DNA of 57,255 nt from an uncultured Campylobacter sp. (GTDB taxonomy: Bacteria; Campylobacterota; Campylobacteria; Campylobacterales; Campylobacteraceae): positions 1 through 57,255 of the forward strand of contig NZ_CALIMS010000015.1 of assembly GCF_938045345.1 (NCBI RefSeq). The letters are read 5' to 3'. A program made the translations under genes and the position numbers. Below the pieces are notes generated by a model. It was not told the DNA's origin. It worked only from the letters and a program-made list of their open reading frames with translations, and ran no database searches. Within the stretch, counting starts at the first letter, position 1. Each line of letters starts with the position of its first letter. Below, piece after piece: positions 36,161-44,304 of this stretch.

Positions 36161-36517
36161 TTATTTTCGAAGCTCTTTGATTTTAGCCGCTTTACCGCGT
36201 CTGTCGCGTAGGTAAAATAGCTTCGCACGGCGAACGCGTCCTTTTCTTAGAACCTCGATACTTTCAATGCTTTCGCTGTAGATCGGGAAAATTCTCTCTA
36301 CGCCGACGCTATTTGCGCCGATCTTGCGGATGATAAAGGTCTCGCCGACGCCATTTCCGCGGCGCGCAATGCAGGTGCCTTCAAAATTTTGAATTCTGCT
36401 CTTATCGCCCTCTTTGATCCTGATGGCTACCTTTAAGGTGTCACCGGCACGGAAATCAGGCACACTTTTGCTTGTGATCTGAGCGTCCTCAAACGCTTGG
36501 ATATACTTGTTTTTCAT
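36161..36517 (-). CDS. rplS: 50S ribosomal protein L19
   Basis: L19 sits at the interface of the two ribosomal subunits. The 118 residues contain the family segments FRAGDTLKVAIRIKEGDKSR, QNFEGTCIARRGNGVGETF, IIRKIGANSVGVERIFPIYS and VRRAKLFYLRDRRGKAAKIK, all typical. It overlaps trmD by 4 bases and is the last gene of the operon, with a terminator directly behind it. Confidence 0.97.
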   Translation of the reverse strand: MKNKYIQAFEDAQITSKSVPDFRAGDTLKVAIRIKEGDKSRIQNFEGTCIARRGNGVGETFIIRKIGANSVGVERIFPIYSESIESIEVLRKGRVRRAKLFYLRDRRGKAAKIKELRK

Positions 36518-37215
36518 AAATTTCCTTTATTTTTGGCGATCTTTCGGTACATATCCGGGCGGAAGAACCTCGTTTTGCATAGCGCCATTTGATTTTTTAA
36601 ACTGCGCATTTTAGCGTGATTACCCTTTAAAAACTCTGAAACTATAGGTAAATTTTCAAAAACATCAGGCTTTGTAAATGCAGGCGCCTCTAAAATTCCG
36701 CCTTCAAAGCTTTCTTCAACAAGCGAGCTTTCGTTGCCTAAAACGCCCTTTATGTTGCGGCTTATAGCATCGCACATGCAAAGCGCACCGAGCTCTCCGC
36801 CGGTAAGAACGAAATCGCCGATACAAAAAATTTCATCTACATATCTCTCGACTATGCGCTCATCGATCCCCTCGTAGCGCCCGCAGATAAAGCATAAGCT
36901 CTCTTTGCCGCTTAGACGCTTGGCATCGTTTTGGTTAAATTTTTTACTGGCGGGCGAGAGGTAGATAAACTTGGCGTTTTTAAATTTAGCTCTTACGTGT
37001 TCTATAGTCCCGGCAAGCGGCTCCGTGCCGATCAAAAGCCCCGCACCGCCGCCGATCATATAATCATCTACTTTTTTATAGCGATTTGTCGTGAAATTTC
37101 GCGGGTTAAAAAAATGCGTCGAGATTATTTTCTTATCGGCCGCGCGCTTTAAAATAGAGTCCTCAAAATAGGGCGCGATGAGATTTTCAAATAGAGAGAT
37201 GAAGATAAAATTCAT
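36514..37215 (-). CDS. trmD: tRNA (guanine-N1)-methyltransferase
   Basis: TrmD methylates G37 next to the anticodon using S-adenosylmethionine, which prevents frameshifting. The 233-residue protein has the deep-knot motifs YMIGGGAGLLIGTEPL, CGRYEGIDERIVERYVDEI and IGDFVLTGGELGALCMCDAI, and a C-terminal domain with the usual Arg-rich stretch. Length is normal. It starts in a 4-base overlap with rimM, and rplS follows, as in many bacteria. Confidence 0.96.
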   Translation of the reverse strand: MNFIFISLFENLIAPYFEDSILKRAADKKIISTHFFNPRNFTTNRYKKVDDYMIGGGAGLLIGTEPLAGTIEHVRAKFKNAKFIYLSPASKKFNQNDAKRLSGKESLCFICGRYEGIDERIVERYVDEIFCIGDFVLTGGELGALCMCDAISRNIKGVLGNESSLVEESFEGGILEAPAFTKPDVFENLPIVSEFLKGNHAKMRSLKNQMALCKTRFFRPDMYRKIAKNKGNL

Positions 37216-37742
37216 GAATTTTCCAAAATCGCGCGCGCATTTTGCGTAAAAATTTTACGTTCGCTAAGCGAAATTTCTTTCACATAGGCGTCCATGTAGG
37301 GGATGAAAAATTCTTTCGGCAAAGCCTGCAAGATTAAGCTTTTATCCGTTTCTACCTCAAAAAGATAGCCGCTTCCGATCTGCGATATGTCCTTTACGCG
37401 CCCCAAAATCGCGCCGTCTTCATAAATTTCAAGCCCGATAATATCGAAGTAAAAAAACTCGCCCTTTTGCAATTTGCAAAATTTCCGCGTATCCTCTTTG
37501 CTTCGGTAAAGAATTTGGTTGGTTAAATTTGCCGCCGTTTCTACGCTTTCGTAATTTTTAAAAATAGCGCTAGAATTTGCGCCGCTAAAGGATAGAATTT
37601 CTAAAATTTCGCCGTTTCGCAGATAAAATTTGGCGCCTTTTTTAAACTGAGAGGGGAAGTCGCTGCGATCGAAAATTTTAACCGCGCCCTTTAAGCCGAT
37701 AGTCCGACCGAGCTTCGCGACCTCTAAAAGATCATCAGGCAT
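37212..37742 (-). CDS. rimM: 16S rRNA processing protein RimM
   Basis: RimM helps mature the 3' domain of 16S rRNA and binds S19. The 176-residue protein starts with the RimM N-domain motif VAKLGRTIGLKGAVKIF and ends with a PRC-barrel domain (about 95-176) including QIGSGYLFEVETDKSLILQA and FFIPYMDAYVKEI. It overlaps the KH gene by 8 bases and trmD by 4, so translation is probably coupled. Confidence 0.94.
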   Translation of the reverse strand: MPDDLLEVAKLGRTIGLKGAVKIFDRSDFPSQFKKGAKFYLRNGEILEILSFSGANSSAIFKNYESVETAANLTNQILYRSKEDTRKFCKLQKGEFFYFDIIGLEIYEDGAILGRVKDISQIGSGYLFEVETDKSLILQALPKEFFIPYMDAYVKEISLSERKIFTQNARAILENS

Positions 37743-37977
37743 CTTTGGCTTTGACGGTAATTTTATAATTGATCGGATCTTTTGCTTTATAGCCGATGAT
37801 GACGGTCTTTATGGCGTTTATCATTTTGCCGTCCTTGCCGATGAGTTTGCCGGTGTCGGCCTTGTCGGCATAGACGATGATCTCGGTAAAGTTCTCACCG
37901 ACCCGCTTTTGCGTAGAGACAGACTGCGGATAATCGGCGATCAACTTTGCGTATTCTTTTATAAAATTTTCTACCAT
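37735..37977 (-). CDS. khpA: KH-domain RNA-binding protein KhpA
   Basis: The 80-residue protein is a single KH domain, with the GxxG loop visible as LIGKDGKMINAIKTVI. KhpA-type proteins (formerly YlqC) bind RNA widely and often pair with KhpB/Jag. The gene sits between rpsP and rimM, the conserved position of this family. It begins one base after the rpsP stop and overlaps rimM by 8 bases. Confidence 0.92.
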   Translation of the reverse strand: MVENFIKEYAKLIADYPQSVSTQKRVGENFTEIIVYADKADTGKLIGKDGKMINAIKTVIIGYKAKDPINYKITVKAKDA

Positions 37978-37978
37978 T

Positions 37979-38209
37979 TTATTTGCTTGTGATTTGAGCG
38001 ACCCTATCGCTTAACTTCGCGCCTACGCTCTTCCAGTATGCCAAACGCTCCGCGTCGAATTTAATATTATCGCTATCTTTTAGCGGATTGTAAAAGCCGA
38101 TCGTCTCGATAAAGCCGCCGTCGCGTCTTTTCCTGCTATCCGTTACCACGATGCGGTAAAAAGGCTGCTTCTTTCTTCCGATTCTTGTAAGCCTAACAAC
38201 TGTTGCCAT
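37979..38209 (-). CDS. rpsP: 30S ribosomal protein S16
   Basis: S16 is needed for assembly of the small subunit. The 76 residues include the family signature VRLTRIGRKKQPFYRIVVTD and the ETIGFYNPLKD segment. An AAGGAG site precedes the ATG. It is separated from ffh by about 80 bases with a hairpin. Confidence 0.97.
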   Translation of the reverse strand: MATVVRLTRIGRKKQPFYRIVVTDSRKRRDGGFIETIGFYNPLKDSDNIKFDAERLAYWKSVGAKLSDRVAQITSK

Positions 38210-38242
38210 TTTTTCTCCTTAAATTTTTGTAAGTTTTAGAAC

Positions 38243-38273
38243 TTGCAGATGGCTAAAACTTAAACATCTGCAA
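38243..38273 (-). repeat. Intercistronic hairpin between ffh and rpsP
   Basis: Perfect 9-bp arms (TTGCAGATG at 38243-38251, CATCTGCAA at 38265-38273) close a 13-base loop. With no T-run it may be an RNA stability or processing element. A second small stem (ACCGAGA/TCTCGGT, 38279-38297) spans the ffh stop codon. Confidence 0.5.
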
Positions 38274-38287
38274 ACTCTACCGAGAGG

Positions 38288-39628
38288 CTATCTCGGTAAA
38301 TTTTGCCTTTGAGCGATCGAGGCAAGCCCCTGCATACCGCCCTTGCCCGAAAATTTCTTCGCAAGCTTCGAAGCACCCGCGAACTGCTTTAAAAAGCGGT
38401 TCACCTCCACCTGCGAAAGCCCTGCGCCAGCAGCAAGTCTGCGCTTGCGCGAATTATTTAGCAGATCGGGGTTTTCGCGCTCTTTCGGCGTCATAGAGTT
38501 AATCATCGCTTTGATATGAAGTATCTCTTTGGAGTTTTCCAAATCGATATCTTTTATCTTATTCGCCATTCCGGAAAGTCCCGGAATCATGCCGATTAAA
38601 TTTTTCATATTGCCGAGCTTTTTCACGCTTTCGAGCTGATTTACGAAATCGTTGAAATTAAACTCGCCCTTTTTGATCTTTTTGTTCAAGGCTTTAGCTT
38701 CTCTTTCGTCGAAAACGGCGCTTGTTTTCTCGGCTAACGTCGCTAAATCGCCCTCACCCATAATGCGACCTGTAATTCTATCGGGTATAAAGCCCTCCAG
38801 ATCGGCCACCTTCTCGCCGGTTCCGATAAAGCGAAGCGGGATGCCAAGCTGCTGCGCGATACCGAGAGCTACGCCGCCTTTGGTATCTGCGTCAAATTTG
38901 CTTAAGATCACGCCCGTAAGGCCTAAAATTTCATCAAATTTAGCGGCCGTTTTAATGCCATCTTGACCGCTCATAGCATCCGCTACGTAAAAAATTTCAT
39001 GCGGATTTAGAGCTTTTTTCATCTCCGCAAGCTGCGCCATTAGTGCCTCATCAATTGCAAGACGTCCTGCCGTATCTACGAGCAGTACGTCATAAAGCCC
39101 GCTTTTAGCCTTACTTAGCGCTTTTTCCGCAACCTTTAGCGGATCGCTCTCGCCCTCGATGAAAAATAGCTCGATCTCGTTAGCCTCGCATAGCTGACGG
39201 AGCTGCTCGACCGCGGCTAGGCGCTGCAAGTCGCAAGCTGCGACCAAGACCTTTTTTTTACGAAGTTTCAGATAGTTTGCGAGTTTTATCGTGCTTGTGG
39301 ATTTTCCGCTTCCCTGAAGTCCCGTCATCAAAGCTACCGTAGGAGGCGTACTAGCGAATACAAATCCCTGACTGCTGCCTCTAGGCGCCGTTAAAATTTT
39401 AGTCAAATTTGTCTTGATGGACTGCAAAAATGGCTTCTGTCCTATCGTGCCGATACGAAGATCGGCTTCGACAAGGGCCAAAAAATCCTTTACGACTTTG
39501 TGGTGCACGTCGGCCTTTAAAAGTGCTTTTTTTAGCGTCTCCAAGGCGTTTTTTAAAGCTTTTTCATCGTCGATTGTTTTTAATTTATTGACCGCGTTTT
39601 TAAACGACTCGCTTATGATCTCAAACAC
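38288..39628 (-). CDS. ffh: Signal recognition particle protein Ffh
   Basis: Ffh with 4.5S RNA guides ribosomes making membrane proteins to the FtsY receptor. The 446 residues have the N domain (1-90), the G domain with the P-loop GLQGSGKSTSTIKLA, DTAGRLAIDE (G3), SKFDADTKGG (G4), and the Met-rich M domain (about 300-430) including MIPGLSGMANKIKD and SRKRRLAAGAGLSQVEVNRF for RNA binding. It is the first gene of the ffh-rpsP-khpA-rimM-trmD-rplS operon. Confidence 0.97.
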   Translation of the reverse strand: MFEIISESFKNAVNKLKTIDDEKALKNALETLKKALLKADVHHKVVKDFLALVEADLRIGTIGQKPFLQSIKTNLTKILTAPRGSSQGFVFASTPPTVALMTGLQGSGKSTSTIKLANYLKLRKKKVLVAACDLQRLAAVEQLRQLCEANEIELFFIEGESDPLKVAEKALSKAKSGLYDVLLVDTAGRLAIDEALMAQLAEMKKALNPHEIFYVADAMSGQDGIKTAAKFDEILGLTGVILSKFDADTKGGVALGIAQQLGIPLRFIGTGEKVADLEGFIPDRITGRIMGEGDLATLAEKTSAVFDEREAKALNKKIKKGEFNFNDFVNQLESVKKLGNMKNLIGMIPGLSGMANKIKDIDLENSKEILHIKAMINSMTPKERENPDLLNNSRKRRLAAGAGLSQVEVNRFLKQFAGASKLAKKFSGKGGMQGLASIAQRQNLPR

Positions 39629-39694
39629 TTTGATCCCTTATAAAATTTTTAAACTTGCGATGTTACCTAAAATTAACTTAAAAGCCATTGAATA

Positions 39695-40444
39695 TCAGAG
39701 ATCCTTAGGAATTTCAAAGCCGAATTCGTTGAAGCTTTTACCCGGCGGAGCTTTAAATTTTAGCCCCAAAATTTCGGTCTCGTATGAGTGCAGAAACATC
39801 CGTTTTGCGCGGCTTTTAGCGTATTTTTCATCGCCTATTACGCCAAATCCCGCATTTGCCAGATGCACGCGGATCTGATGCGTCCTGCCCGTCTCGATCC
39901 GCACCTTTACAAGCGATTTTTTGCCGCTTACCATCAGCGGATAAACCTCGCTAAATGCGCTCTTACCGTTTGGCGAAATTTTAGAAAACGCGCCGCTTCG
40001 GGTCTTTATCGTCAAAATCGGCTCGTCAAATTTCATCTCTTCGCTCACGATCCCTTTTACGATCGCGATATAGCTTTTCTTCACGCGCAAATTTTTAAAC
40101 TCTGCAATCGCCGCTTCGCGAAATTCTTCGTTTTTGTACAGCAGCACGACGCCGCTGGTTTCCTTATCCAGGCGGTTTAGAAGCCCGAATTTATAGATTT
40201 TTTCTAAATTTTCGCTGCTCATAAAGGGCGGCTTATTGACCGCCAAAACGTTCTCATCCTCGTAAATGATCGCGGGTTTTGCGGGTTTCATCACGCTAAA
40301 TTTAGTATTTTCGCCTAGCATCTCGCGCGCTAGAGCGATCTTTGCGCCGCGCGCGCTCACAAGCCCCGCGTCGATGAGGGCCTTGGCTTCGTTGTGCGAG
40401 ATGTTTTCCTGCGCCGCTAGCAGCTTATAGGCTTTTTCTTGCAT
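39695..40444 (-). CDS. RluA-family 23S rRNA/tRNA pseudouridine synthase
   Basis: The 249-residue enzyme isomerises uridine to pseudouridine in RNA. An N-terminal S4-like region (about 1-45: AYKLLAAQENISHNEAKALI) is followed by the catalytic domain with YEDENVLAVNKPP, the active-site motif NRLDKETSGVVLLYK (Asp nucleophile) and ETGRTHQIRVHLANAG. The usual His before RLDK is Asn here. The exact target base (RluC- or RluD-type) cannot be stated. It overlaps the end of waaA by one base. Confidence 0.9.
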   Translation of the reverse strand: MQEKAYKLLAAQENISHNEAKALIDAGLVSARGAKIALAREMLGENTKFSVMKPAKPAIIYEDENVLAVNKPPFMSSENLEKIYKFGLLNRLDKETSGVVLLYKNEEFREAAIAEFKNLRVKKSYIAIVKGIVSEEMKFDEPILTIKTRSGAFSKISPNGKSAFSEVYPLMVSGKKSLVKVRIETGRTHQIRVHLANAGFGVIGDEKYAKSRAKRMFLHSYETEILGLKFKAPPGKSFNEFGFEIPKDL

Positions 40445-41832
40445 TAAATTCTTTCCTTGATTAAATTTTCTATCTCTTGCAGATCACAAATTTTATCTAT
40501 CCGCGTCCCCTTTAGCGGCTCTTTTAAAGCGCTTGAAATTTCGTTCGCCTCGCACAGAGCGATATTTTGCACGAGCGCGTACAGCGCCTTTTGATTATGA
40601 AAAAATCGCCCGCTGATGATCGGTACGCCGAAGCTCGCCGCCTCGATCGGGCTGTGTCCGCCGATATTGCGCAAAAAACTGCCGCCTAAGATTACGACGT
40701 TTGAAATTTTATAAAAGTTCGCTAGCTCCCCGAAAGCATCGAGCAAAATAAAATTGCTCCGAAGCCCTGCGCCATCGCTAAATCGCTCGAAGCTAAGCCC
40801 ATGCTCATGCGCCCAAGCCTTGCAAATTTCGTAGGCCTTTTCAAAGCGCTCCGGGTGCCTCGGCGCCAGGATAATTTTTAGCTTTTGCGGCGCGGTAGTC
40901 GAAGCTGCTGCATTCGGTGCAGCAGAATTTAAAGACGCGCCGTTTAAAGGCGTCGTATTCGGCACGGCGGACGAAGCGTCGCTTAAGCTCGCCGCATCCA
41001 AAGAAGTTACGTTTAAATTTACCGGCTCGGTCGAGCCCTGCTCGTCGCGAAGCTCAGCCCCAGGCAAGCTTCTATCGCCGCGGGCACTCGCTGCGCGTGG
41101 GTATTTTTCGGGCATATTTTGCGAACTGCGAAATTTTATAAAATCGTTTAAATTTGATAAAACAAGCTCCTCCTCGCCCTCGTGAGTGTTTGAGATCGTA
41201 AGCACGAAGCTATTTGCGGACGCGGCAGAATAGTCCTTCGTCGCAACGGCGATATTCGCGCTTTTCACGTTACCCGCGACCTTTATATTTTTTGCGCCGA
41301 GCTCCCGCAGCCGCGCCGCATCAAGCTCGCTTTGCGCAAGCACCAAATCGATATTTTCAAACACCTTGCGATAATAAAACTTAAAGCGCAGATAACTCGC
41401 GTACGAGCGGTCGCTTATGCGCGCATTTAGCAGGATCACGTAGCTTCCGCGCGATTTAGCGGAACGGATCAAATTTAGCCACAGCTCGGCCTCAAAGATC
41501 ACCAGCACGCGGCTGCCCGTAAGCCAAAATGGAAGCCAATTTTCAAAAGGCAGGTAGCGAGAGTTCGGCGTGAGAGAGCGCGCCGCATCAAAGCCCGTCT
41601 GCGTGGTCGTGCTAAGCGCGACGCTCTCAAATTTAGAAATTAGCGGCGCAAGAGCGTTTACCTCTCCTAGACTGCAAGCGTGAAAGTGCACCGCAGCGGG
41701 GCTAAATTTAGGGTTTTTGTATAGAAAAAATCGCGCTTTCAGGCTCGTGCGGTATTTTTTTTTAAAGCTTAGGATAAAAATAAAAGGCGCAGCTGCAAGC
41801 CACGCCAAAAACGCCAAGGCGGTGTAGATCAC
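40444..41832 (-). CDS. waaA: 3-deoxy-D-manno-octulosonic acid transferase WaaA with an insert
   Basis: WaaA (KdtA, GT30) adds Kdo to lipid A on the cytoplasmic face of the inner membrane. The N-terminal membrane anchor (1-22), VHFHACSLGEVNALAPL, STTTQTGFDAARSL, LPFENWLPFWL and VIFEAELWLNLIRSA motifs are intact, and the second Rossmann half has SNTHEGEEELVLSNL and LKIILAPRHPERF. Between these two motifs, residues about 236-317 form a Ser/Ala/Asn/Pro-rich low-complexity insert that is absent from typical WaaA proteins (usual length about 390-420, here 462). The gene overlaps the FlgZ-like gene by 4 bases and the pseudouridine synthase gene by one. Confidence 0.9.
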   Translation of the reverse strand: MIYTALAFLAWLAAAPFIFILSFKKKYRTSLKARFFLYKNPKFSPAAVHFHACSLGEVNALAPLISKFESVALSTTTQTGFDAARSLTPNSRYLPFENWLPFWLTGSRVLVIFEAELWLNLIRSAKSRGSYVILLNARISDRSYASYLRFKFYYRKVFENIDLVLAQSELDAARLRELGAKNIKVAGNVKSANIAVATKDYSAASANSFVLTISNTHEGEEELVLSNLNDFIKFRSSQNMPEKYPRAASARGDRSLPGAELRDEQGSTEPVNLNVTSLDAASLSDASSAVPNTTPLNGASLNSAAPNAAASTTAPQKLKIILAPRHPERFEKAYEICKAWAHEHGLSFERFSDGAGLRSNFILLDAFGELANFYKISNVVILGGSFLRNIGGHSPIEAASFGVPIISGRFFHNQKALYALVQNIALCEANEISSALKEPLKGTRIDKICDLQEIENLIKERI

Positions 41833-42536
41833 TCGGCTTCTTTATATAAAATTCTGCCGCAATACGGGCAGGTTACGATGTCGTCGCTTTTAATGACTGC
41901 GGAATAGGTCTTGTCGCTTATACGCATAAAGCAGCCGTAGCAGGCCTGTTTGCGCACCGGCGAGACCGCCGTATTGCCCGCCCACTTGCGGATCTTTTCG
42001 TAGAATGAGACGGTTTTGGGGTTCATCGCCTGCATTAATTTATCGCGCTTAGCGTAGATCGCGCCGCGAGCAACCTCGACCTCGCCCATTTCGGCGCTTA
42101 CCTGCTCTTGCAAGCTTTTTAGCTCGGCTTCAAACGCCTCTTGCTTTTCGCTCTGCTCTTTTACGAGCGCTTCCTTTGCGGCTACGATCTTTTCTAGCCT
42201 TTCGATCTCCTCGTTTGTAGCTTCGAGCTGCTCTTTTGCGATGTCCTCTTCGACGCTAAGAGCCTTGATCTCCTTTTCGGTTTTTGCCGCGCCGCTTTTT
42301 TTGCCCGTGCTTTTTAGCTTGGACGAAAAGGCGCTAAGCTGCGCGTTTGCTTGTAAAATTTGAGATTTTAGCTCGGCGATCTCCGCATTTAGAGTTTCGA
42401 TCTGTTCTTTTGCGCCGTTTATTTCAGTGCTTTTTTTACTCAGCTTCTCCTGTGCAGCCTCGATTTTAGGCTTAAATCCGTCCAGCTGCTTATCGAATTC
42501 GCAAAGCTCTACCAATTGGCTTAAATATTTGTTCAT
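41829..42536 (-). CDS. Coiled-coil zinc-ribbon protein, FlgZ/HP0958-like
   Basis: The 235-residue protein has a long coiled coil (about 1-175, Lys/Glu/Ala-rich) and a C-terminal C4 zinc ribbon with ACYGCFMRI and TCPYCGRILY. This layout matches H. pylori HP0958 (FlgZ), which stabilises the flagellar sigma factor RpoN and acts on flaA mRNA. The adjacent Nif3-like gene matches HP0959, so the gene order is shared as well. The same fold also occurs in CdsZ-type proteins elsewhere. I infer FlgZ-like but cannot state a flagellar role here, as no other flagellar gene is in the window. Confidence 0.85.
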   Translation of the reverse strand: MNKYLSQLVELCEFDKQLDGFKPKIEAAQEKLSKKSTEINGAKEQIETLNAEIAELKSQILQANAQLSAFSSKLKSTGKKSGAAKTEKEIKALSVEEDIAKEQLEATNEEIERLEKIVAAKEALVKEQSEKQEAFEAELKSLQEQVSAEMGEVEVARGAIYAKRDKLMQAMNPKTVSFYEKIRKWAGNTAVSPVRKQACYGCFMRISDKTYSAVIKSDDIVTCPYCGRILYKEAE

Positions 42537-42545
42537 CTTTTTCCT

Positions 42546-43268
42546 TTAATAATACGTAAATGGATTTTTTTGCTCGCTTATTATAACTTCAATTTCGCTT
42601 TTTTGCAAGAAAGGTGCGAGCGCGCGCCCAAAATAGCGCTCACTTTCAAAATGATTTATGTCGATCAAACTCACGCCGTTTTCTAAATTTTGAAGCGCCG
42701 TGTGATATTTTATATCGCCCGTGATGAAGCAATCCACGCCCAAGCTTTGGTTCAGTTCGCTTCCGCTGCCGGTGCAAAGCGCGATATTTTGGATGAAATC
42801 TTTCGTCTTCACGGCGCGCAGATGCTCGATGCCAAGCATGCGCTTTATCTGTGCGCACAGCTGCTCAAAGCTCAAATCCGCGCGCATAAAAACCAAAAAA
42901 TCCCGCTCGTCCGTAATTTCAAATTTTAAAATTTCGCGCGCTACGAATCCATTTAAAACGTGCTTGTCAAAGTTCGTATGCATCGCGATGAGAGAGATAT
43001 TTTTGCGGATCATCTCATAGATCAAATTTGCAGGATATAGCCGCGGATCAAGCGATTTTAGCGGGCTGAAAATCAGCGGGTGGTGCACCACGCAAAGCGA
43101 GCCCACCTCAGCTTCGCGCACCAGCTCGCTAGTAACATCGAGGCTTAGATAGATTTTTGAAATTTCATCATTCAAGCTTCCGAGCATTAGCCCGCTATTA
43201 TCCCACGCCTCCGCGTCGCAAAAGGGCGCGGCGGCGTTTAAAATTTCATAAATTTCGCCCGTTTTCAT
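42546..43268 (-). CDS. Nif3-like dinuclear metal centre protein
   Basis: The 240-residue protein belongs to the Nif3/YbgI (NGG1p-interacting factor) family. It has the metal-binding segments LCVVHHPLIFSPLKSLDP (two His), AMHTNFDK and, near the end, GDIKYHTALQN and DINHFESER (His and Glu). Biochemical function in bacteria is not settled; a GTP cyclohydrolase-related role has been suggested for some. It lies 9 bases upstream of the FlgZ-like gene and is probably cotranscribed. A TTTTTCC-type spacer contains an AAGGAAAAAG site for the next gene. Confidence 0.9.
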   Translation of the reverse strand: MKTGEIYEILNAAAPFCDAEAWDNSGLMLGSLNDEISKIYLSLDVTSELVREAEVGSLCVVHHPLIFSPLKSLDPRLYPANLIYEMIRKNISLIAMHTNFDKHVLNGFVAREILKFEITDERDFLVFMRADLSFEQLCAQIKRMLGIEHLRAVKTKDFIQNIALCTGSGSELNQSLGVDCFITGDIKYHTALQNLENGVSLIDINHFESERYFGRALAPFLQKSEIEVIISEQKNPFTYY

Positions 43269-43273
43269 AAATC

Positions 43274-44272
43274 CTACTTTGCGCTTTCATCCGCTTTGTC
43301 TGCGGTGTTTTTCTTGCCGTGGGCGTTTTTTAAATTTGCGCCTGCGGAGGAAGCGGACGCCGCGCCGCCGTCTTTGCCGCCTTTTTTATCGCCGCACGCC
43401 GCGGCGTCCAGCTCGGCGACGTATTTTTGCGGGTCTGCGTAGCAAAGCGCGCAGTTTTTGGCAAGATCGCGGATCTTTAAAATATAATCCTGTCTCTGCG
43501 TGACCGAGATCGCGCCGCGCGCGTCAAGGACGTTGAACGTGTGCGCCGCAAGCATGCAGTAATCATACGCAGGAAGCGCCAGGCCGTGCTTTAGGATGCT
43601 TTTGCACTCGCCGAAGCAGTTTTCAAATTGATTAAAAAGCATCGCGGTGTCCGCAAGCTCGAAGTTATATTTACTAAACTCGAATTCGCCCCTTTTATGC
43701 ACGTCGCCGTAGGTCAAGAGCCCCGCTTTATCGTCCCAGACAATGTCGTAAACGTCGTCTTTATTTTGCAGATACATCGCCAAGCGCTCAAGTCCGTAGG
43801 TAATCTCGCCGCTAATTAGCTCGCACGTGATGCCGCCTACTTGCTGAAAATATGTAAACTGCGTCACCTCCATGCCGTCCAGCCAAACCTCCCAGCCAAG
43901 CCCCCATGCTCCCAGCGTCGGGCTCTCCCAGTTGTCTTCTACGAAGCGGATATCGTGACTTTTAAGATCCAACCCCAGCTTCTCTAGGCTTTTTAGATAG
44001 AGTTCTTGGATGTTGTCCGGGCTCGGCTTTAAGATCACCTGAAACTGATAATATGCACCCAAGCGGTTTGGGTTTTCGCCGTAGCGCCCGTCTGTGGGGC
44101 GACGCGATGGTGCAACGTATGCCGCGCGCCAAGGTTTGCTTCCTAGGCTACGCAAAAAGGTAGCCTGATGATAGGTGCCTGCGCCCGCAGGCATATCGTA
44201 GGGCTGAACGAGCAAACAGCCCTGCTCGTGCCAGTAGTTTTGAAGCGTCAAAATAATCTGTGAAAACGTCAT
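43274..44272 (-). CDS. glyQ: Glycine-tRNA ligase alpha subunit with a C-terminal tail
   Basis: GlyQ is the catalytic alpha subunit of the bacterial-type alpha2-beta2 glycyl-tRNA synthetase. The sequence matches the family closely: FSQIILTLQNYWHEQGCLLV, PYDMPAGAGTYHQATFLRSL, RRPTDGRYGENPNRL and FTYFQQVGGITCELISGEIT. Typical proteins are about 290-300 residues; this one has 332, and the extra C-terminal part (about 293-332) is Lys/Gly/Ala/Ser/Asn-rich low-complexity. The beta-subunit gene glyS is not in the window. Six bases separate the stop from the Nif3-like gene start. Confidence 0.95.
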   Translation of the reverse strand: MTFSQIILTLQNYWHEQGCLLVQPYDMPAGAGTYHQATFLRSLGSKPWRAAYVAPSRRPTDGRYGENPNRLGAYYQFQVILKPSPDNIQELYLKSLEKLGLDLKSHDIRFVEDNWESPTLGAWGLGWEVWLDGMEVTQFTYFQQVGGITCELISGEITYGLERLAMYLQNKDDVYDIVWDDKAGLLTYGDVHKRGEFEFSKYNFELADTAMLFNQFENCFGECKSILKHGLALPAYDYCMLAAHTFNVLDARGAISVTQRQDYILKIRDLAKNCALCYADPQKYVAELDAAACGDKKGGKDGGAASASSAGANLKNAHGKKNTADKADESAK

Positions 44273-44304
44273 TTTTATCCTTTTATCGATATGTAAATTT
44301 AAAT

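Noticed and set aside
35998..36228. 76-codon minus-strand frame overlapping the rplS end
   Set aside because: Shares its sequence with rplS in another frame and crosses the rplS terminator.
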